Source: an uncultured Eubacteriales bacterium (lineage in GTDB: Bacteria; Bacillota; Clostridia; Oscillospirales; Oscillospiraceae). Taken from it: a stretch of DNA of 59,928 nt. Positions 59,873 through 59,928 of the stretch are shown piece by piece; the first letter of the stretch is position 1, and every line of letters starts with the position of its first letter. The notes below the pieces were generated by a model, which was not told the origin of the DNA, did no database searches, and was given only the letters and a program-made list of their open reading frames with translations. The position numbers and the translations under genes are program-made. Location of the stretch: positions 1 through 59,928 of the forward strand of contig CABQNH010000008.1 in assembly GCA_902465435.1 (NCBI GenBank). Reading direction: 5' to 3'.

Positions 59873-59928
59873 TCGCAAATTGCAAGTGCAAGTTGGACAC
59901 CTGCACGGTAGAACTTAGTGAATCAGAG

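Overview
The window looks like chromosome from an endospore-forming, monoderm Firmicute of the class Clostridia, GC-rich and resembling Oscillospiraceae. The evidence is a complete spoIIIAA-AH operon behind a sigma-E-like promoter, a spoIVFB-type site-2 protease, a T-box in front of pheST, IreB and DUF1292 proteins, and strong Gram-positive ribosome binding sites. The genus-level placement is an inference from gene content; no 16S gene is present.

Layout. 1-194 is the 3' end of a large serine recombinase, so a mobile element probably lies to the left; it abuts tRNA-Pro (minus strand). 427-3881 holds a SpoIVFB protease with a small unknown partner, a TIGR03960-type radical SAM protein and its DUF2344 partner. 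3993-7218 is a divergent sugar module (GPH symporter and GH13 alpha-glucosidase). tRNA-Arg follows, then a structured repeat (7441-7842). 7869-10834 is a minus-strand operon (HAD phosphatase, SLC45-like MFS, GDPD). mutY and a DUF1292 gene come next.

12684-40649 is a roughly 28-kb surface-polysaccharide locus, almost entirely co-oriented and often translationally coupled, behind one good sigma-A-type promoter. It encodes a membrane 4,6-dehydratase, an initiating phosphoglycosyltransferase, an aldo/keto reductase, a split transketolase, four glycosyltransferases, a WbpO/WbpP-like pair that should make a UDP-HexNAc uronic acid, an N5-(carboxyethyl)ornithine synthase homologue, a CapK/PaaK adenylate-forming enzyme, two ATP-grasp proteins (TupA type and sugar-transfer-associated type), a GNAT/FemAB-like acyltransferase, an EpsG-like polymerase, a pyruvyltransferase with an FrhB-like iron-sulfur partner, a Wzx flippase, a QueC-like PP-loop/zinc protein, a metallophosphoesterase, two NTP_transf_5 proteins near its two ends, and RmlA. 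The working hypothesis is a polymer whose uronic acid carboxyls are amidated or linked to amino acids, possibly opine-type ones. This is the strongest candidate for an undescribed system.

40977-49858 is spoIIIA, then Asp23, nusB, a TsaD-like protein, xseA, xseB and ispA, the usual Firmicute order with accBC and folD missing. 50102-51858 (minus strand) has an SH3b-NlpC/P60 hydrolase, a 95-residue unknown protein and ireB. pheT and pheS follow on the minus strand with their T-box leader. 56149-59411 is a plus-strand operon (flavodoxin-like reductase, nnrD, lipoprotein, alr). The window ends in two tandem copies of the structured repeat seen at 7.5 kb. Gene starts were chosen from ribosome binding sites and stop/start overlaps, so several differ from the longest open frame.
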